From Cellvibrio japonicus Ueda107 (GTDB taxonomy: Bacteria > Pseudomonadota > Gammaproteobacteria > Pseudomonadales > Cellvibrionaceae): 64,000 nt of DNA. Below are positions 62,201-64,000 of the stretch, piece by piece. Made by a program: the position numbers and the translations under genes. Within the stretch, counting starts at the first letter, position 1; the number at the start of each line of letters is the position of its first letter. Location: NCBI RefSeq assembly GCF_000019225.1, contig NC_010995.1:3294501-3358500 (forward strand). Direction: 5' to 3'. A model generated the notes under the pieces. The model was given only the letters and a program-made list of their open reading frames with translations, was not told the DNA's origin and made no database searches.

Positions 62201-64000
62201 TGGTAAATGTAGATCACACTCTCGGCGTGGCTGAAGGGTTTCAGGCGCAGGTTTTGGCCACTGGCGACATTCACCAGGCGCATTTGTGCCAGGGGGGTGT
62301 CATAACGCATATCCATAAAAGCACTGGAATGGCAGTGTGCACAGTTGGTATGCAGATAGGATTTGGCTCGCTCACCGACATCCGCACTCACATCATCCAC
62401 CGCCGCGAACTTGCCATAACTGCCGGCGTTATTGATACCCGCTGTAAACAGGCCAATGTGATTGAACACGGTAAGCTGGTTATCCACCTGGCCCTGGTAA
62501 TTGAAATTACCGTTCAACTGGCGCGTGTGAATGCCCAGGGGATCTTTACTGCCGCTACCCACATGGCAGGAACCGCAATCGGCGGCGGACATGACCGCGC
62601 GCTCGCGATTCACCACTCCGCCATCGCTAACGTTTGTCGTTTCACGCACCAGGTTTGCATCAGTGCCCGCGGTATTCCAATGGTAGTTAGCCGCTTGCCA
62701 TCCCTCTTCCTGGCGGAAGAGTACTGAGGTTGTAAAGGGTTTTTGGGGATTGGTCGCCGTGGCGATGCTCATGTGTTTCACCAGCACCGTGCCCACAGGC
62801 AGATCCCACTTGTTGGTTGGATCAAAGCCGATATTTTTGTCATTAGGTAGCGCGATGAAATGACGCACGTGTGCACCATCAAACCAGCCCTGGGTATTGA
62901 CCGAATACTCAAGAACACCATTCACAGGAATCAAATTCTGCAAATCCGCAAATAGACCGGTTGCAGACAGCTTCGCCGGAATTTGAACCGCGGCTGCCGC
63001 ATCATCGACAACCCGATAAATAGTGGAGCGTCCACCGTATTCCACACCATAGGTGGATACCAGCAAATCTTCGCCACTTAAATCTGTACCAAAGGACGCA
63101 ATATTTTCGGGGAAAGCCTCACTCACAATCGCTTTGGCTTCGCCATCGACAATGGACCAGATACGCTTGGTAACATAATCACCGAAAATAAAGCGGCCAT
63201 TGAGTCCAGGCAATTGGTTACCGCGATAAACCACACCGCCAATAATGGAGAAACCGGTGGGGTGCGCATAGCCATCGCGGGGCGGTTCAAAATCTGTTGC
63301 ACAGTTTTTAGTAGGTGCGCCACCAAGGTCACCGCGGTTAGTCAAGCCTTCACACACCGGCCAACCGTAGTTCTTACCCTTTTGGATCAGGTTAACTTCT
63401 TCGTAACCGGCCTGGCCCACTTCGGTTTGCCAAATGGTATAGGGGGTCTCGGTATCGAAAGACCAGCGCCAGGGATTGCGATGGCCATAGGACCAGATCT
63501 CACCGCGGAACGCCGGATTATTCACAAAGGGATTATCAGCCGGAATTTCGTAATACAAACCATTGACCGCTTGCGCCAGCGGTTTAATACGAATCATGGT
63601 GCCCAGCAGGTTACTGGTGATCTGTGCATTGTTATTGGTGCGCGGATCCTGCGGATAGGAAGTAATCGCACTGTGACCATAGGCACCGTCACCAATGTTG
63701 AGATACAGATAACCCTCTTCCGGGTGGAATTGCATCATGCCACCTTTGTGATCCGGACCCGGCTGGGGTACGCGCAAGAGCTCTACCTTGGAATTGGCAA
63801 CCACACCGCTTGGGTTGAGTGGATTATTAACCGTCCAACGCTCCAGGATGCCATCACCAAAGGTACCATTTGCAGCACGCTCGTTATCGTCGGTGCCATG
63901 AATGTAATACACATAGAAATAGCCGTTGGCCGCAAAGTTGGGGTCAAAGGCAATACTCAACAAACCCTGCTCGTGGTAATTGCGCACCACATTATTAATA
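59266..64000 (-). CDS. Giant multidomain PQQ/cytochrome protein (5' end outside window)
   Basis: At least 1574 residues are visible and the frame stays open to the window edge. A PQQ sugar-dehydrogenase-like propeller (GLLSIAFDPNFAANGYFYVYYI to about residue 330) is followed by a segment with two CxxCH motifs (about 472 and 550), a Big2-like domain (~635-710), a polyserine linker (~718-729), a second Big-like domain, a possible starch-type carbohydrate module (~820-885), an InlB-like repeat, a third CxxCH (~1004) and a Planctomycete-type DUF1587/1592/1588/1585 region with RLLTREEYLNSVRDIF and a fourth CxxCH near 1441. It is probably secreted; oxidation of a carbohydrate with electron transfer is inferred. 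Confidence 0.85.
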   Translation of the reverse strand, partial: INNVVRNYHEQGLLSIAFDPNFAANGYFYVYYIHGTDDNERAANGTFGDGILERWTVNNPLNPSGVVANSKVELLRVPQPGPDHKGGMMQFHPEEGYLYLNIGDGAYGHSAITSYPQDPRTNNNAQITSNLLGTMIRIKPLAQAVNGLYYEIPADNPFVNNPAFRGEIWSYGHRNPWRWSFDTETPYTIWQTEVGQAGYEEVNLIQKGKNYGWPVCEGLTNRGDLGGAPTKNCATDFEPPRDGYAHPTGFSIIGGVVYRGNQLPGLNGRFIFGDYVTKRIWSIVDGEAKAIVSEAFPENIASFGTDLSGEDLLVSTYGVEYGGRSTIYRVVDDAAAAVQIPAKLSATGLFADLQNLIPVNGVLEYSVNTQGWFDGAHVRHFIALPNDKNIGFDPTNKWDLPVGTVLVKHMSIATATNPQKPFTTSVLFRQEEGWQAANYHWNTAGTDANLVRETTNVSDGGVVNRERAVMSAADCGSCHVGSGSKDPLGIHTRQLNGNFNYQGQVDNQLTVFNHIGLFTAGINNAGSYGKFAAVDDVSADVGERAKSYLHTNCAHCHSSAFMDMRYDTPLAQMRLVNVASGQNLRLKPFSHAESVIYIYQTTDSNRMPKGTRYTNPAAETLFQQWIDAVDAEQVGISLTSNKTSLPIYTNVTLSVQSLYDNQFTAAVTGNVTWSSSDPSVISVMEASGAQVSLVGIGAGSTTITAQADGYTASVQLIVTATGSSSSSSSSSAAPVTSIQIAPATTQLTSTQQLVAYGVRSDGTEANLYGQVSWRMVSGANVASVNSSGLLTRLANGEAVVEASYQGLTATLTLTSSTPGLALRFNNPNNWNNVYIYLWTVVNGTNQVVQAWPGIQLTGSDGWWSYVVDPQYLNNGSINVIFNNGAGAQTPDLRNISASSSYVNGAWQPWNDGGNGGPLSRLSVIAGTTPNNERDFAEGTVVTVTADEAPYGTHFMGWTGDGLPYIFTDPSVSEVQLVIPGHNLSLQAVFGSGGDDHGVARDLYAAQCASCHGDKGTGGVSNALNGLHDSSAWTLELLADYIDNFMPMGNSSQCTGTQPGDCAYGIASMIMANAWEPPVCTDCPAGEQGLDSRNLRLLTREEYLNSVRDIFAIDFPASVMGPVPVDGRIRNFDTASFLQVDSDRTVGYEMVAADIANRAITQKGFTGLVSGCSNNTCVVERVGKKLFRRPLATAEVNRYVSLFDSTDGGRTLVQALLLSPHFMYRSELGVLDQATGLYRLTNHEIATLLAYTFWVSAPDDTLIDAAANSNFNIATQVERLLADARAERGLRRFAGGWLVNNQYGFAGISSTTLVEAFKEETVRFVIEAIKANKPYGDLLTANYTWVNGELAQHYGISGVTGSNWVQAPYNTSDIRAGAGLLGHGSFLASRTSTINPAPIKRGVYVREVLMCQEFPPPAAADFNVIFEPGDSNRDATARHTSNPACAACHQYIDGVGFGFESFGSNALFRAVETLGNGETRAINATGAIKSLYSPETTLDPNSAAIAYNSITELAGLIAGSGQGEACFSRQFYRYTVGRKETLSDEPIIRSYSSDLRNGGGLRDMLIDLTQADSFVLRR

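Overview
The window looks like a chromosome segment of a gammaproteobacterium close to Pseudomonas and Cellvibrio. This is inference: gene order matches the Pseudomonas pattern (mreBCD-maf-rng-yhdP divergent from gatCAB; nadA, dapA, bamC, purC), and polyserine linkers in secreted proteins, many c-di-GMP proteins and large exported redox proteins are typical of Cellvibrio-type saprophytes. No rRNA or species marker is present.

Region 1 (1-32.5 kb) is a mostly conserved housekeeping backbone. On the left are the end of an NPr-type phosphocarrier gene, darP, and a leftward cluster mreB-mreC-mreD-maf-rng-yhdP for cell shape, RNA turnover and envelope. gatCAB and a small PA4642-type gene run rightward. 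An IS4-type element (copy 1) sits inside the terminator after that gene. Beyond it lie an OmpA lipoprotein, an LRR lipoprotein, a PilZ gene broken by an amber codon, the leftward group nadA, dapA, bamC, MBL hydrolase and purC, two near-identical tRNA-Lys genes with a clear promoter and terminator, a MASE1-PAS-GAF-GGDEF-EAL protein, queC/queE, a MASE2 diguanylate cyclase, corA, an LpxL-type acyltransferase and grxD.

Region 2 (32.6-43.6 kb) holds a BaeS/BaeR pair, a secreted intradiol-dioxygenase-like protein with a Ser/Thr linker, hrpB, a two-component-propeller GGDEF protein and an exported protein with one CxxCH heme motif.

Region 3 (43.9-53.6 kb) is a rearranged accessory region. It has a truncated Rhs-type gene, two IS66-type elements in inverted orientation, a second IS4-type copy, a lower-GC serine hydrolase gene, and a decayed paralogue of the 41.8-43.6 kb gene. 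The 8-bp target duplication of one IS66 insertion (gaaataaa) is split between the two elements, with its second half in inverse complement. This shows that the segment between them (about 47.5-51.2 kb) has inverted by recombination between the IS66 copies. The other pair of flanks does not match, which together with the missing Rhs 3' part points to an extra deletion.

Region 4 (53.6-64 kb) carries a DUF4157 (eCIS-core) protein with a possible nuclease-like C-terminal region, and a leftward cluster of a TonB-dependent receptor, a Tat-exported DUF1552 protein and a very large multidomain protein (PQQ sugar-dehydrogenase-like, four CxxCH motifs, Big-like domain, polyserine linker, possible carbohydrate-binding module, DUF1592/1588/1585-type cytochrome region). 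These three may form a surface or periplasmic oxidation system. Its substrate cannot be read from sequence.
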